Shown: positions 9,284-18,756 of the stretch, piece by piece | Numbering within the stretch: position 1 is the stretch's first letter | Layout of the letters: each line of letters starts with the position of its first letter | Notes under the pieces: generated by a model | Seen by the model: the letters and a program-made list of their open reading frames with translations, nothing else | Databases searched by the model: none | What the model was told of the DNA's origin: nothing | NCBI GenBank assembly: GCA_944326335.1 | Contig: CALVDM010000007.1 | Location: 24,915-88,914 of the forward strand | DNA from: an uncultured Bacteroidales bacterium | GTDB lineage: Bacteria; Bacteroidota; Bacteroidia; Bacteroidales; UBA932 | Length of the DNA stretch: 64,000 nucleotides | Direction of reading: 5' to 3' | Made by a program: the position numbers and the translations under genes

Positions 9284-10762
9284 TCAATCCAGTTTTTCAT
9301 GTCTCCATCTGCCGGCCCAAGAAAGGCTCAGCGTAAGTCCGAAATTGTCCGGATACAGTTCCCCGACATCTCCGTACAGTCCTGCCGACAGCGACACGGG
9401 CAATGAACGGCCCAGCCTCGGGAGCGTAACCTCAAGTGCGAGCGAGAGCTGCTCCGGTACGGAACTGAAGATGCTGAGGGAATTTGTGTATTTCCCGTAA
9501 TTCCTTGAATATGTGGCCTTGAACCTGTATGGAATCTTCCTTGCCACCTTCCCGGCAATGGCCAGATGGTGTGCCACCACCCTGTTGTTGCATACGCCGA
9601 GGACAAGGCCGTCACCGTTCACCGGAGACGGGGTGAAAAGCGGAAGGCCTATCGTCCTGCCGTAGTAAGTCCATCCGGAGCGGTATGCCCCGTTGTTGAA
9701 GTAATTGTCATTGCCTCCCATGATGTAGCTGTGCTTGTCCGGGTCCCTCTCGAGCTCGTCCGGCTTTGCAGGCCTGGCATGCCTCGGCCCGGACTGGCAT
9801 TTGGTATAGACGAACTCGTACAGTATGTCGCTCACCCACCTGTCCTTTTCATGGAAGGAGAAGAATATGGTGTTCACACCGTCAGGGAAATTCTGGAAGC
9901 CCATCCCGGAACCGTCGTCGAACGGTATGTCATGTGCGAACGAAAGGGTGAAGGCATCGGCCGTCCAGTCCACCTGAATCAGCTCCCTCCCCCTGTGGTC
10001 GCCGAGGACATTTATCTGGTCGCTCATGGTAGCATCGCCGCCTCCGCTCATGCCCAGCACAACCCTGAGATAGTCATTGAAGGACCGGGGCTGCTTCCCG
10101 TAATCCGGAGAGACCCCGCCCCACACTGACCATTGCTCGAGGCCGAGCTGCAGATGCACCCTCGGGTGGAGGCGGAACCTGAAGAACAGGGATTTGTTGT
10201 GCAGAAGTGCGTTTCTGACATACCGGCGGTCGAGGAACATGCAGTCGGCATAATTGGCCTTTATGGAGAAGATGCCTTTTGTCCCGGGCACATTGAAATA
10301 ATCCACCTGCAGATTATATCCGGGGAGCGCACGGGTATTGCCGCTCCAGACTATGTCTCCACCTGTCAGTGACAGTCCGCCGTAGGAGATTTCCCTGTCA
10401 ATCATGCCGAGGTCGAGACGGAGTTTCTTCCACCCGACGCCGGCATACAGCTCGTTCACCATACCGTTCCAGGCCGAGGAAGAGGCCGAAGAAGAGGAGC
10501 TGGAGACGCTTCCGGACAGTTTCAGCCCGGAATACACACGGATATCCGACCTGGAAGCATATCTGAAATCCGTCCCGGCCACAAGCAGGCCGTTCCGCGC
10601 ATCGGGGACAATCCCGTTCCTGCCGGTCACAGCCCAGAACGGGAGATTTCCGGCCGTGGAACCTGAACCGGACAGGGACACATCCCAGTCCAGCTCATAA
10701 GTCTGCGCTGCAGCGGCCAGAGGCAGCACGGAAAGTATTGTCGCAAGCAGTTTCTTTTTCAT
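9284..10762 (-). CDS. Wzi-like capsule assembly outer-membrane protein
   Basis: The protein has a clear signal peptide (MKKKLLATILSVLPLAAAAQ) and then about 470 residues of alternating amphipathic strands, as in an outer-membrane beta barrel. It resembles the Bacteroidales proteins annotated as capsule assembly Wzi family. Features include the early segment LPFWAVTGRNG and, in the last third, aromatic strand ends such as GWTYYGRTIGLPLF. Wzi helps retain capsule at the cell surface in Proteobacteria; the role in Bacteroidota is inferred. Two further in-frame ATGs lie at 10768 and 10792, the latter abutting the tex stop. The start at 10762 gives the best signal peptide. Confidence 0.75.
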   Translation of the reverse strand: MKKKLLATILSVLPLAAAAQTYELDWDVSLSGSGSTAGNLPFWAVTGRNGIVPDARNGLLVAGTDFRYASRSDIRVYSGLKLSGSVSSSSSSASSSAWNGMVNELYAGVGWKKLRLDLGMIDREISYGGLSLTGGDIVWSGNTRALPGYNLQVDYFNVPGTKGIFSIKANYADCMFLDRRYVRNALLHNKSLFFRFRLHPRVHLQLGLEQWSVWGGVSPDYGKQPRSFNDYLRVVLGMSGGGDATMSDQINVLGDHRGRELIQVDWTADAFTLSFAHDIPFDDGSGMGFQNFPDGVNTIFFSFHEKDRWVSDILYEFVYTKCQSGPRHARPAKPDELERDPDKHSYIMGGNDNYFNNGAYRSGWTYYGRTIGLPLFTPSPVNGDGLVLGVCNNRVVAHHLAIAGKVARKIPYRFKATYSRNYGKYTNSLSIFSSVPEQLSLALEVTLPRLGRSLPVSLSAGLYGDVGELYPDNFGLTLSLSWAGRWRHEKLD

Positions 10763-10792
10763 ACTCATCAGTGGTTGAAGGCCTTGCGGCAT

Positions 10793-12925
10793 TCATGACT
10801 TGAGTCTCAATGCAATCCTGTTCCTCTCCGTATCCACTGAAAGGACCGTCACGACCACGTGCTGGTGCAGTTTAAGCACCTGGGACGGGGTGCGCCCGCG
10901 CGCATTCATCTGCGAGACATGAATCAGTCCGTTCTGCTTGATGCCGATGTCCACGAATGCCCCGAATGCAGTGATATTTGTCACTATTCCAGGTAGCTCC
11001 ATGCCGGGAGCAAGGTCGTCCATGGTATGGATATCGTCAGAGAACGAGAATTCCGTTGCGGCTTCCCTCGGGTCGCGGCCAGGTTTTGCGAGTTCCTTCA
11101 ATATGTCGTTCACGGTAGGCAGGCCGAAATCTTCCTCCACAAAATCCTCAGGCCGTATCCTGGAACAGAGGTCTTCATTGGAGACGAGCTGGGCTGTCCC
11201 GACACCGAGGCTTGCAGCCATCTTCTCCACGATATGGTAGGACTCGGGATGCACCGCCGAATTGTCGAGAGGGTTTGCGGCTCCTGGAATCCTGAGGAAG
11301 CCGGCGCACTGCTCGAACGCCTTGTCTCCGAGTCTCTTGACTTTCAGGAGGTCCTTCCTCGACCTGAACGGGCCGTGCTCCGTCCTGTACGACACGATAT
11401 TCTCCGCAAGGGCAGGCCCGATACCGGACACGTAGCTCAGGAGGTGACGGCTCGCCGTGTTCAGATTCACACCCACGCTGTTCACGCAGCTTTCAACGGT
11501 ATTGTCGAGCTTCTCCCTGAGGAGGGACTGGTCGACATCGTGCTGATACTGCCCTACGCCAAGCGATTTCGGGTCTATCTTCACAAGTTCAGCAAGAGGG
11601 TCCATGAGCCTGCGTCCTATCGACACTGCTCCCCTCACGGTGACATCGTAGTCCGGAAATTCCTCCCTGGCCACTTCCGATGCGGAATATATGGATGCCC
11701 CGTCTTCGCTCACGGTGTAGACCTTCACGGAAGACGGCTTCGGGACCCTGCGCACGAACTCCTCGGTCTCGCGGCCCGCAGTTCCGTTCCCTATGGCAAT
11801 CACTTCTATCCCGTAGTCCGATATCATCCCGGAAAGCGCCCTTATGGACTTTACCTTTTCATTTGCAGGCGGATGAGGATAAATGGTCTCGTTGTGGAGA
11901 AGATTCCCGGAAGCGTCCAGGCATACGACCTTGCATCCTGTACGGAAACCCGGGTCTATGGCCAGCACCCTCTTCTGCCCTACAGGCGGGGCGAGCAGCA
12001 GCTGCCTGAGATTTTCCCCGAAAACCTTGACAGACTCCATGTCGGCCTTCTCCTTCGCCTCCCTTATCACTTCGTTGGACAGGGAAGGCTCTATCAGACG
12101 CCTGTATGCATCGTCTATGGCAGAGCGTATCTGCTCCCCTGTCTCCTTCGCTGGATACTTCCTGGCCTGGCAGAAATCATAGTACAGCTTGTTGCCGCAT
12201 TTCTCAGGATCCGCGTCTATCTTCAGGCTCACATAACCTTCCTCCTCCGCCCTAAGAACGGCAAGCAGGCGGTGGGACGCCACATGCTGAAGGGGCTCCG
12301 CGAAATTGAAATAGCCCCTGTACTTGCCCGCCTCCGGAGAGTCCGCGTTCCTTGTCGGCTTCGCCACAAGCCTTCTGGTCCTGAGCATGCCCCTGACTGT
12401 CTCGCGGACAGAGGCCGTTTCGCTTATCCTCTCGGCGATTATGTCCCTGGCACCGGCGAGTGCATCGTCCACCGTCCGTACCTTTTCACCGAGGAATTTC
12501 CCGGCCTCCATGGACGGACTCTTGACAGACATGGAATAAATCCCGTCAGCAAGCGGTTCGAGCCCGGCTTCCCTGGCTGCCGTAGCCCTCGTCCTCCTCT
12601 TTGGCCTGTACGGGAGGTACAGGTCTTCAAGTTCCCTGGAATCCACGCAGCCGACTATGGCTTTCTCAAGTTCCGGAGTCAGTTTCCCTGCTTCGGATAT
12701 TGTCGAGAGGACAGACTCCTTGCGTTTGTCCAATTCGGTGAACACATCTGTCCAGTGACGGATTTCAGCCACCGCCACCTCGTCAAGCCCCCCTGTACGT
12801 TCCTTCCTGTAGCGGCTGATGAACGGGATTGTGGCACCGTCCTCGATAAGTCTGACGCAATTCTCCACCTGCCATTCGCGGACGGAGAGTCTTGCGGCTA
12901 TTGTCTTTACATAAAGCTCTTTCAT
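10793..12925 (-). CDS. tex: Tex-family RNA-binding transcriptional accessory protein
   Basis: Tex is a conserved cytoplasmic nucleic-acid-binding protein related to eukaryotic Spt6. The 710-residue protein shows the full domain order. The N-terminal helical region contains ATIPFISRYRKERTGGLDE. A YqgF/RNase H-like domain around residue 320 begins RVLAIDPGFRTGCK. The helix-hairpin-helix region contains NLNTASRHLLSYVSGIGP. A C-terminal S1 domain (from about residue 635) has GMELPGIVTNITAFGAFVDIGI and GLIHVSQM. It ends directly at the ATG of the longest Wzi-like reading frame and lies 50 bases downstream of the ClC gene. Confidence 0.97.
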   Translation of the reverse strand: MKELYVKTIAARLSVREWQVENCVRLIEDGATIPFISRYRKERTGGLDEVAVAEIRHWTDVFTELDKRKESVLSTISEAGKLTPELEKAIVGCVDSRELEDLYLPYRPKRRTRATAAREAGLEPLADGIYSMSVKSPSMEAGKFLGEKVRTVDDALAGARDIIAERISETASVRETVRGMLRTRRLVAKPTRNADSPEAGKYRGYFNFAEPLQHVASHRLLAVLRAEEEGYVSLKIDADPEKCGNKLYYDFCQARKYPAKETGEQIRSAIDDAYRRLIEPSLSNEVIREAKEKADMESVKVFGENLRQLLLAPPVGQKRVLAIDPGFRTGCKVVCLDASGNLLHNETIYPHPPANEKVKSIRALSGMISDYGIEVIAIGNGTAGRETEEFVRRVPKPSSVKVYTVSEDGASIYSASEVAREEFPDYDVTVRGAVSIGRRLMDPLAELVKIDPKSLGVGQYQHDVDQSLLREKLDNTVESCVNSVGVNLNTASRHLLSYVSGIGPALAENIVSYRTEHGPFRSRKDLLKVKRLGDKAFEQCAGFLRIPGAANPLDNSAVHPESYHIVEKMAASLGVGTAQLVSNEDLCSRIRPEDFVEEDFGLPTVNDILKELAKPGRDPREAATEFSFSDDIHTMDDLAPGMELPGIVTNITAFGAFVDIGIKQNGLIHVSQMNARGRTPSQVLKLHQHVVVTVLSVDTERNRIALRLKS

Positions 12926-12975
12926 GGTGATTCTCGTGTTATCAATCTGCGGAAGCGATGAAGAGGCTCCTGCCC

Positions 12976-14835
12976 CTAATCATGGGAAACTTCCCTCAGC
13001 TGGTTCCTGTATGCGGAAAATATCTTGGATTTCGACACGAAGCCGACATAAGTCCTGTAACGGTCCACCACAGGCAGGTTCCAGGCATCCGTCTTCTCGA
13101 ACTTCTTCATCACGCTGTCCATCTTCTCGTCGACATAGACGTATTCCGGAGAGGATTTCATGTAGTTATAGACATGCATCCTGTCAAGCAGTTCCTTCTT
13201 GAACATGTCCTTCCTTATGTCCTCGAGGGAGACATAGCCCTGGAAATGCTTTCTCGCATCAATGACAGGGAATATGTTCCTCGACGAGTTTGAGACAGCC
13301 TCCACAAGCTCCCCGAGGGTCGCATCTATCTTCACAGGCGTGAAGTCCGACTCTATCAGGTCCGTAATCTTGAGCAGTGTCAGGACCGCCTGGTCGCTGT
13401 CATGTGTCAGGAGCTCTCCCCTGTTGGCGATACGTTTGGTGTATATCGAATACTGCTCCACCATCCTCGTCGCACCGAATGAAATCGTGGATGTAAGGAT
13501 AAGCGGTATGAGCAGCTCGTATCCGCCGGAAATCTCGGCGATAAGGAAAATTGCCGTCATCGGGGCCTGCATCACCCCTGCCATGAGCCCTGCCATGCCC
13601 ACAAGCACGGAATTCTGTTCCGGAACGGATACGCCCGAACCTGCAAGCAGGAGATTGACAGTTCTCGAAAGCACGAAACCGGCTACAGCACCCACGAAGA
13701 GCGTTGGACCGAATGTACCTCCCACTCCGCCTCCTGCGTTGGTGAAAGTCATGGAGAACACCTTCAGAAGGAGGATGAGCAGGAAGAAAATCGGTACAGC
13801 CCATGGGGTGTTCATAAAGAATCCGAGCACTGTCCTGTTCTCGAAATATATCTCCCGACCGTTCAGCAGGACCGACAGCGAATCATATCCTTCGCCGTAA
13901 AGCGGCGGAAAGAGGAATATCAGCAGGCCGAGACCGACGGCGCAAAGGAACCATCTCCTGTAAGGGCTCGTGACGGACTTAATCCTGTCCTCAAGCCAGA
14001 GCGTCGTCCTTGTGAAATATATCGAACAGCCTGCACAGAACAGCCCGAGCAGAATATAGAACGGGATGTTGCGCATGGTGAACTCGGACAGCGTGCATTC
14101 GAACGGCAGGGAATCCCCGAGGAACAGGTACGACACCACGGTCGCCGACACAGTGGAAAGCAGCAGCGGCAGTATGGATGACATCGAGATGTTGAAAAGA
14201 AGTATCTCGAGGGTGAAGAGCACTCCGGCAAGAGGCGCCTTGAATATGCCTGCCACGGCTCCTGCAGCCCCGCAGCCGAGAAGGATAGTGATGTTCCTGT
14301 AGGAAAGGCCCATCTTGCGTCCGATGTTGGACCCGATGGCCGCTCCCGTATAGACGATTGGAGCCTCCGCTCCGACGGAACCGCCGAGACCGATGGTCAC
14401 GGAGCTCGCAACGAGTGAAGACCACATGTTGTGAGGCCGGATTCTGGACTCGTTCTTCGAAACGGCAAGCAGGACCTTCGTGACCCCATGCCCGATGTTG
14501 TCATGAATCACATAGCGGACGAAGAGCATCGAAAGGAGCATCCCCAGTCCGGGGAACACGAGATACATCACGTTGTAACCCGAGCCTGTGCCCGGAAAAG
14601 ACACCGCAGCATGATGTATCCATTCGATTGCCAGCTTCAGGAGCACTGAAGCAAGTCCGCAGAATATACCCACGACAAGAGAAAGGACCAGGACCTGATC
14701 CTTTTCAGACATTCTCTGAAGCAGTCGTCTGAAAAACGCGAAAAAGCGGCCGGTCCTCTTGTCTGTCTTCAATTCAGGTCTTCTGTTGTGCTCAGTCAAG
14801 ATCAGACTCCTGGACATCATCATCGGACGACGCAT
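12976..14835 (-). CDS. ClC-family chloride channel/antiporter with CBS domains
   Basis: This 619-residue protein has an N-terminal ClC membrane domain (residues about 40-450) and a C-terminal CBS pair (about 475-610). The gating-glutamate motif is GSVGAEAP, equivalent to GxEGP. The third anion-binding motif is GGTFGPTLFVGA. The first filter motif reads GHGVTKVL, with Thr where a proline is usual. Members exchange Cl- for H+ or act as channels; transport mode cannot be told here. Several starts are possible: the longest, used here, overlaps the upstream small acidic gene by 44 bases, and ATGs at 14823, 14820 and 14817 would still overlap it. Confidence 0.9.
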   Translation of the reverse strand: MRRPMMMSRSLILTEHNRRPELKTDKRTGRFFAFFRRLLQRMSEKDQVLVLSLVVGIFCGLASVLLKLAIEWIHHAAVSFPGTGSGYNVMYLVFPGLGMLLSMLFVRYVIHDNIGHGVTKVLLAVSKNESRIRPHNMWSSLVASSVTIGLGGSVGAEAPIVYTGAAIGSNIGRKMGLSYRNITILLGCGAAGAVAGIFKAPLAGVLFTLEILLFNISMSSILPLLLSTVSATVVSYLFLGDSLPFECTLSEFTMRNIPFYILLGLFCAGCSIYFTRTTLWLEDRIKSVTSPYRRWFLCAVGLGLLIFLFPPLYGEGYDSLSVLLNGREIYFENRTVLGFFMNTPWAVPIFFLLILLLKVFSMTFTNAGGGVGGTFGPTLFVGAVAGFVLSRTVNLLLAGSGVSVPEQNSVLVGMAGLMAGVMQAPMTAIFLIAEISGGYELLIPLILTSTISFGATRMVEQYSIYTKRIANRGELLTHDSDQAVLTLLKITDLIESDFTPVKIDATLGELVEAVSNSSRNIFPVIDARKHFQGYVSLEDIRKDMFKKELLDRMHVYNYMKSSPEYVYVDEKMDSVMKKFEKTDAWNLPVVDRYRTYVGFVSKSKIFSAYRNQLREVSHD

Positions 14836-15154
14836 ACTGGGCGATGTTGTCGTCAGGCAGGTCTCCGCTGTCCGGTCCGTTCTCCGCCGAAGTGTCCTCG
14901 TCCTCCCCGTCCAGCCATCGCTCTATGTCCTCGGCATCGTCTGTCTTCACTTTTATCTTTACAAGGTATATTGCTGACGGAATCTCAACTGTCACTGCAT
15001 AGAATGATGTCCCGTCTGGTTTGTCGTATTTCAAGAGATCCGGAAGATAGTCCGAGAATCCTTTCGGATACTTTTCGGCGAATGCTGCAGCCAACTCCTC
15101 AGACATGTTCTCATAACTTACTACAGCTCTCTTCTTCTGACTGCTCTGTTCCAT
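14792..15154 (-). CDS. Conserved Bacteroidota small protein with acidic tail, function unknown
   Basis: The protein has 120 residues. Residues 1-80 look folded, with alternating strands and a pattern (VVSYENMSEELAAAF, EKYPKG, then FYAVTVE and YLVKIKVK) that I recall from conserved hypothetical proteins of Bacteroidales. Residues 80-120 are strongly acidic, rich in Asp, Glu and Ser, and probably disordered. No catalytic motif, signal peptide or membrane segment is visible. The gene overlaps the start of the ClC gene by up to 44 bases, so the two are probably cotranscribed. Function cannot be assigned. Confidence 0.8.
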   Translation of the reverse strand: MEQSSQKKRAVVSYENMSEELAAAFAEKYPKGFSDYLPDLLKYDKPDGTSFYAVTVEIPSAIYLVKIKVKTDDAEDIERWLDGEDEDTSAENGPDSGDLPDDNIAQYASSDDDVQESDLD

Positions 15155-15231
15155 GATGGTCCTGTACTTTTGATTTCGTTATTTTCCGATGCAATTATAG
15201 AACATTTTTCGGAATCGGAAGTAATTTTTTT

Positions 15232-16953
15232 TCACTTTTTGACGAAGAAAAAAGATTTTTGTTTCCTTTTCATTCCGATATCTCTTTCGACAAAAACTTT
15301 CCTCATCGTAGAGGGGTCAATACCAGTGTAATACATCACAGAAGAAGTTGTCATCGGGGTCGGCGTGAAATCCTGCACCTGCTCTGTCCTGATACCTTTC
15401 AGTGCCGGATTCTCCGACAGCCTGCGCATCTCCTCCATGCCGCATCCGGGGTGTCCGGATATGAAGTACGGAACCAGCACGCAATGCTTCCCAGACCTCC
15501 TGACAATCCTGTCAAATTCCGACCTGAGCCTCGCGAACAGGCTGAAGGAAGGTTTCGACATCAGCTTCAGCACCTTGTCCTCGGTATGCTCGGGAGCCAC
15601 CTTCAGTATTCCCGACGTGTGCTCCGTTATCAACTCCTCGAGATAAGGGCGGGACGTGCTGTCCACATATCCGTCCTCGCCGAGGAAAAGGTCGTACCTG
15701 ATTCCGCTGCCGATGTAGAAATGCCGGATGCCTTTCATGGCTGAAATCCTGGAATAAAGGGCGAGCAGCCTCCCGTGGGAACGGTCGAGATTGCGGCACG
15801 GACGCGGGAAGAGGCACGATTTCCTGCGGCATTTCCCGCAAAGTTCCGGGTCGCGCCCTTTCATCCCGTACATGTTGGCCGTAGGAGCCCCCACATCCGA
15901 AATATTTCCGGCGAATCCCGGTATGTTCCGGAGCTTCCCTATCTCGGCAAGCACGGACTTCTCGGAGCGTGACTGTATGAATTTGCCCTGATGTGCCGCG
16001 ATGGTGCAGAAACTGCATCCTCCGAAACATCCCCTGTGGGTGTTTATCGAGAATTTTATCATTTCGTATGCGGGGATGTGCCTGCCCTTGTATCTCGGAT
16101 GCGGCAGCTTGGTGAAAGGAAGGTCCCAGAACGAATCCATCTCGGCTTCGGTAGCCGGAGGATACGGAGGGTTGACCCTGACATATCCGTCACCGCAAGG
16201 CTCCACGATTACTCCCGGGCTCATCATGTTGGCTATGGTCTCTATCATGTGGAAATTCTCGGCGAAAGCCACCTTGTCTGCGGAGCATTCCTCAAAGGAG
16301 TGCAGGACAGTGGCATCGGCCGGATAGCTGCTGCCGCTCATGAAGACTGCAATCTGAGGGATTTTCCTTATGGACGAGGCGTTCCTGCCGGCCTCGACAG
16401 CCCTTGTCAGTTCGAGCATGGTCCTTTCACCCATCCCGTAGGAAAGATAGTCTGCCCCGCTCTGGACCAGTATGGACGGTAGCAGCCTGTCCTGCCAGTA
16501 ATCGTAATGGGTGAGCCTCCTCAGGGAAGCCTCGATGCCTCCGATTACAACCGGGACATCCGGATAGAGTCTCTTCAGAATCCGGGTATAGACGGTGACG
16601 GCATAGTCCGGACGCTGCCCGGCTTTCCCGAGAGGGGTATATGCATCGTTGCTGCGGAGCCGTCTGGATGCCGTGTAATGGTTCACCATGGAATCCATCG
16701 CTCCGGAGTTGACTCCGAAATAGAGTCTCGGCCTTCCGAGCTTGCGGAAATCCCTCAAATCATCGCGCCAGTTCGGCTGCGGCACCACTGCAACCCTGTA
16801 GCCGTGCTTCTGGAGATACCTCGCTATGACTGCTGTACCGAAAGACGGGTGGTCTATGAAGGCGTCTCCCGTAAAGAGAATCACGTCAATATAGTCCCAC
16901 CCGAGTTTCTCGACTTCCTTTGCGGAAGTCGGTATCATGTATGCTTCTTCCAT
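15232..16953 (-). CDS. YgiQ-family radical SAM protein
   Basis: The 573-residue protein has an N-terminal B12-binding-like domain, including the family signatures GDAFIDHPSFG, YFGVNSGAMDSMVNHYTA and PVVIGGIEASLRR. The radical SAM domain holds the cluster motif CFGGCSFCTIAAHQG (C-x3-C-x2-C). A C-terminal part carries LKVAPEHTEDKVL and PYFISGHPGC. All are diagnostic of the YgiQ (UPF0313) family, whose reaction is not established. A run of four cysteines in a short segment (CGKCRRKSCLFPRPC) may bind a second metal centre. It starts 5 bases after argS ends and is the last gene of the htrA-rpoD-argS block. Confidence 0.93.
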   Translation of the reverse strand: MEEAYMIPTSAKEVEKLGWDYIDVILFTGDAFIDHPSFGTAVIARYLQKHGYRVAVVPQPNWRDDLRDFRKLGRPRLYFGVNSGAMDSMVNHYTASRRLRSNDAYTPLGKAGQRPDYAVTVYTRILKRLYPDVPVVIGGIEASLRRLTHYDYWQDRLLPSILVQSGADYLSYGMGERTMLELTRAVEAGRNASSIRKIPQIAVFMSGSSYPADATVLHSFEECSADKVAFAENFHMIETIANMMSPGVIVEPCGDGYVRVNPPYPPATEAEMDSFWDLPFTKLPHPRYKGRHIPAYEMIKFSINTHRGCFGGCSFCTIAAHQGKFIQSRSEKSVLAEIGKLRNIPGFAGNISDVGAPTANMYGMKGRDPELCGKCRRKSCLFPRPCRNLDRSHGRLLALYSRISAMKGIRHFYIGSGIRYDLFLGEDGYVDSTSRPYLEELITEHTSGILKVAPEHTEDKVLKLMSKPSFSLFARLRSEFDRIVRRSGKHCVLVPYFISGHPGCGMEEMRRLSENPALKGIRTEQVQDFTPTPMTTSSVMYYTGIDPSTMRKVFVERDIGMKRKQKSFFFVKK

Positions 16954-16958
16954 CAGGA

Positions 16959-18743
16959 TTACATCCTTTCAGGAAGTTCTATGCCGAGTATGTCCATGGC
17001 TTTCACCAGAACCCTGGCGATGGCCGACACAAGCTGGAGCCGGAAATTCAGAATCTGAAGGTCCTCCTCCCTCAATATCGGCGTGTCGTGGTAATACTGG
17101 TTGAACTCCTTGGCCAGGTCGTATGCGTAGTTCGCAATTATGGCAGGCGAATGTGCCTGTCCACCTTCCGCAATTTTGTCCGGGAACATGTCGAGCAGCT
17201 TGACAAGCCTTATCTCCTTCGGGGAAAGCGTCACACCGGCAGGCACCTCGGCCGTAGGCAGCCCCTTCCCGGCAGCCTTCCTGAGTATTGATTTTATCCT
17301 TGCATGGGTATATTGGATGAACGGACCGGTGTTCCCGTTGAAGTCGATTGACTCCTTAGGGTCGAAGAGCATGGTCTTCTTCGGGTCCACTTTGATTATG
17401 AAATATTTGAGTGCACCCAGACCGAGCATGCGGAAAAGCCTGTCCTGCTCCTCCCCGTCCATGTCGTCAAGTTTCCCGAGCTCGAGGGAAGTCTCCCTGG
17501 CGGTATTGTACATCTTTTCGATGAGGTCATCGGCATCCACGACAGTCCCTTCCCTCGACTTCATCTTGCCTTCCGGAAGTTCCACCATCCCGTAAGAAAG
17601 ATGGTATATGCTGTCGGCCCATCCGAAACCGAGCTTCCTGAGTATGAGTTTCAGCACCTGGAAATGATAGTTCTGTTCATTCCCGACAACGTATATGTGT
17701 TCATCGAGGTTGTATTCGCTGAAACGCTGCTCCGCTGTCCCGAGGTCCTGCGTGATATAGACTGATGTCCCGTCTCCCCTGAGAAGGAGTTTGCGGTCAA
17801 GCCCGTCGGACGTGAGGTCGCACCACACCGAGCCGTCCGGCTCAGTCTCGAATATCCCCATGTCAAGCCCTTTCCGGACCAGGGCCTTTCCGAGAAGGTA
17901 TGTCTGGGACTCGTAATACGTGCGGTCGAATGAAATCCCGAGAGCCGAGTATGTCTTGTCGAAACCGTCGTAGACCCATCCGTTCATCTTCTCCCAGAGA
18001 GCCCGGACCTCCTTGTCCCCGCTTTCCCATTTGCGGAGCATCTCCTGCGCTTCCTTGAGTATCGGGGCGTTCTTTTCGGCATCTTCCCGGGACATGCCAT
18101 TCCCGACGAGAGAATCCACCTCCTTGCGGTACATGTCGTTGAACGCCACATAATAGTCTCCTACGAGATGGTCACCCTTCTTCCCCGAGGATTCCGGGGT
18201 CTCCCCGTTGCCTGTCCTGAGCCATGCAAGCATGGATTTGCAGATATGGATTCCCCTGTCGTTCACAAGGTTCACCTTAAGGACCTTGTGTCCGTTGGCC
18301 TCGAGGAGCCTGGACACGGACCACCCCAGGAGATTGTTCCTGATGTGCCCGAGATGAAGCGGCTTGTTCGTGTTCGGCGACGAAAATTCCACCATTATCG
18401 TCTTTCCGGTCGGAGGCAGCTGCCCGAAATCCGCGTCAGCGGAGATGGCGGAGAAAAGCGTCCTCCAGTAACTGTTGGAGAATGTGAGATTCAGGAAACC
18501 CTTCACAACATTGTAGCCTGATATCTCGTCGGTGTTCTCCTTCAGCCAGTCTCCTATCGCAGCCGCAGTGGCTTCCGGAGAGAGGTGTGAAACCTTGAGA
18601 AGGGGAAACACCACGACAGTGTAGTCCCCTTCGAATTCCTTGCGCGTCACCTGCACCTGAAAAGATGCCTGAGGGAGTTCAGTCCCGTAAAGGGCGGTGA
18701 CAGCTTCCCTTGTCTTTTCTATGATAAATCTGTCTGGACTCAT
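16959..18743 (-). CDS. argS: Arginyl-tRNA synthetase
   Basis: This class I synthetase charges tRNA-Arg. The 594-residue protein has the N-terminal additional domain (Arg_tRNA_synt_N) in residues 1-85. The catalytic core has the HIGH-type motif HLGHIRNNLLG, preceded by VEFSSPNTNKPLH. KMKSREGTVV sits in the KMSKS position. The C-terminal anticodon-binding domain contains YAYDLAKEFNQYYHDTPIL. All blocks and the length match the family. It begins 13 bases after rpoD ends, and ygiQ follows at 5 bases. Confidence 0.97.
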   Translation of the reverse strand: MSPDRFIIEKTREAVTALYGTELPQASFQVQVTRKEFEGDYTVVVFPLLKVSHLSPEATAAAIGDWLKENTDEISGYNVVKGFLNLTFSNSYWRTLFSAISADADFGQLPPTGKTIMVEFSSPNTNKPLHLGHIRNNLLGWSVSRLLEANGHKVLKVNLVNDRGIHICKSMLAWLRTGNGETPESSGKKGDHLVGDYYVAFNDMYRKEVDSLVGNGMSREDAEKNAPILKEAQEMLRKWESGDKEVRALWEKMNGWVYDGFDKTYSALGISFDRTYYESQTYLLGKALVRKGLDMGIFETEPDGSVWCDLTSDGLDRKLLLRGDGTSVYITQDLGTAEQRFSEYNLDEHIYVVGNEQNYHFQVLKLILRKLGFGWADSIYHLSYGMVELPEGKMKSREGTVVDADDLIEKMYNTARETSLELGKLDDMDGEEQDRLFRMLGLGALKYFIIKVDPKKTMLFDPKESIDFNGNTGPFIQYTHARIKSILRKAAGKGLPTAEVPAGVTLSPKEIRLVKLLDMFPDKIAEGGQAHSPAIIANYAYDLAKEFNQYYHDTPILREEDLQILNFRLQLVSAIARVLVKAMDILGIELPERM

Positions 18744-18756
18744 ATATTCCGGGTCT

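Noticed and set aside
11027-12961. 644-codon open frame opposite tex
   Set aside because: It is an antisense shadow. The tex frame has all family motifs; the antisense frame arises from G/C-rich third positions and shows no domain.
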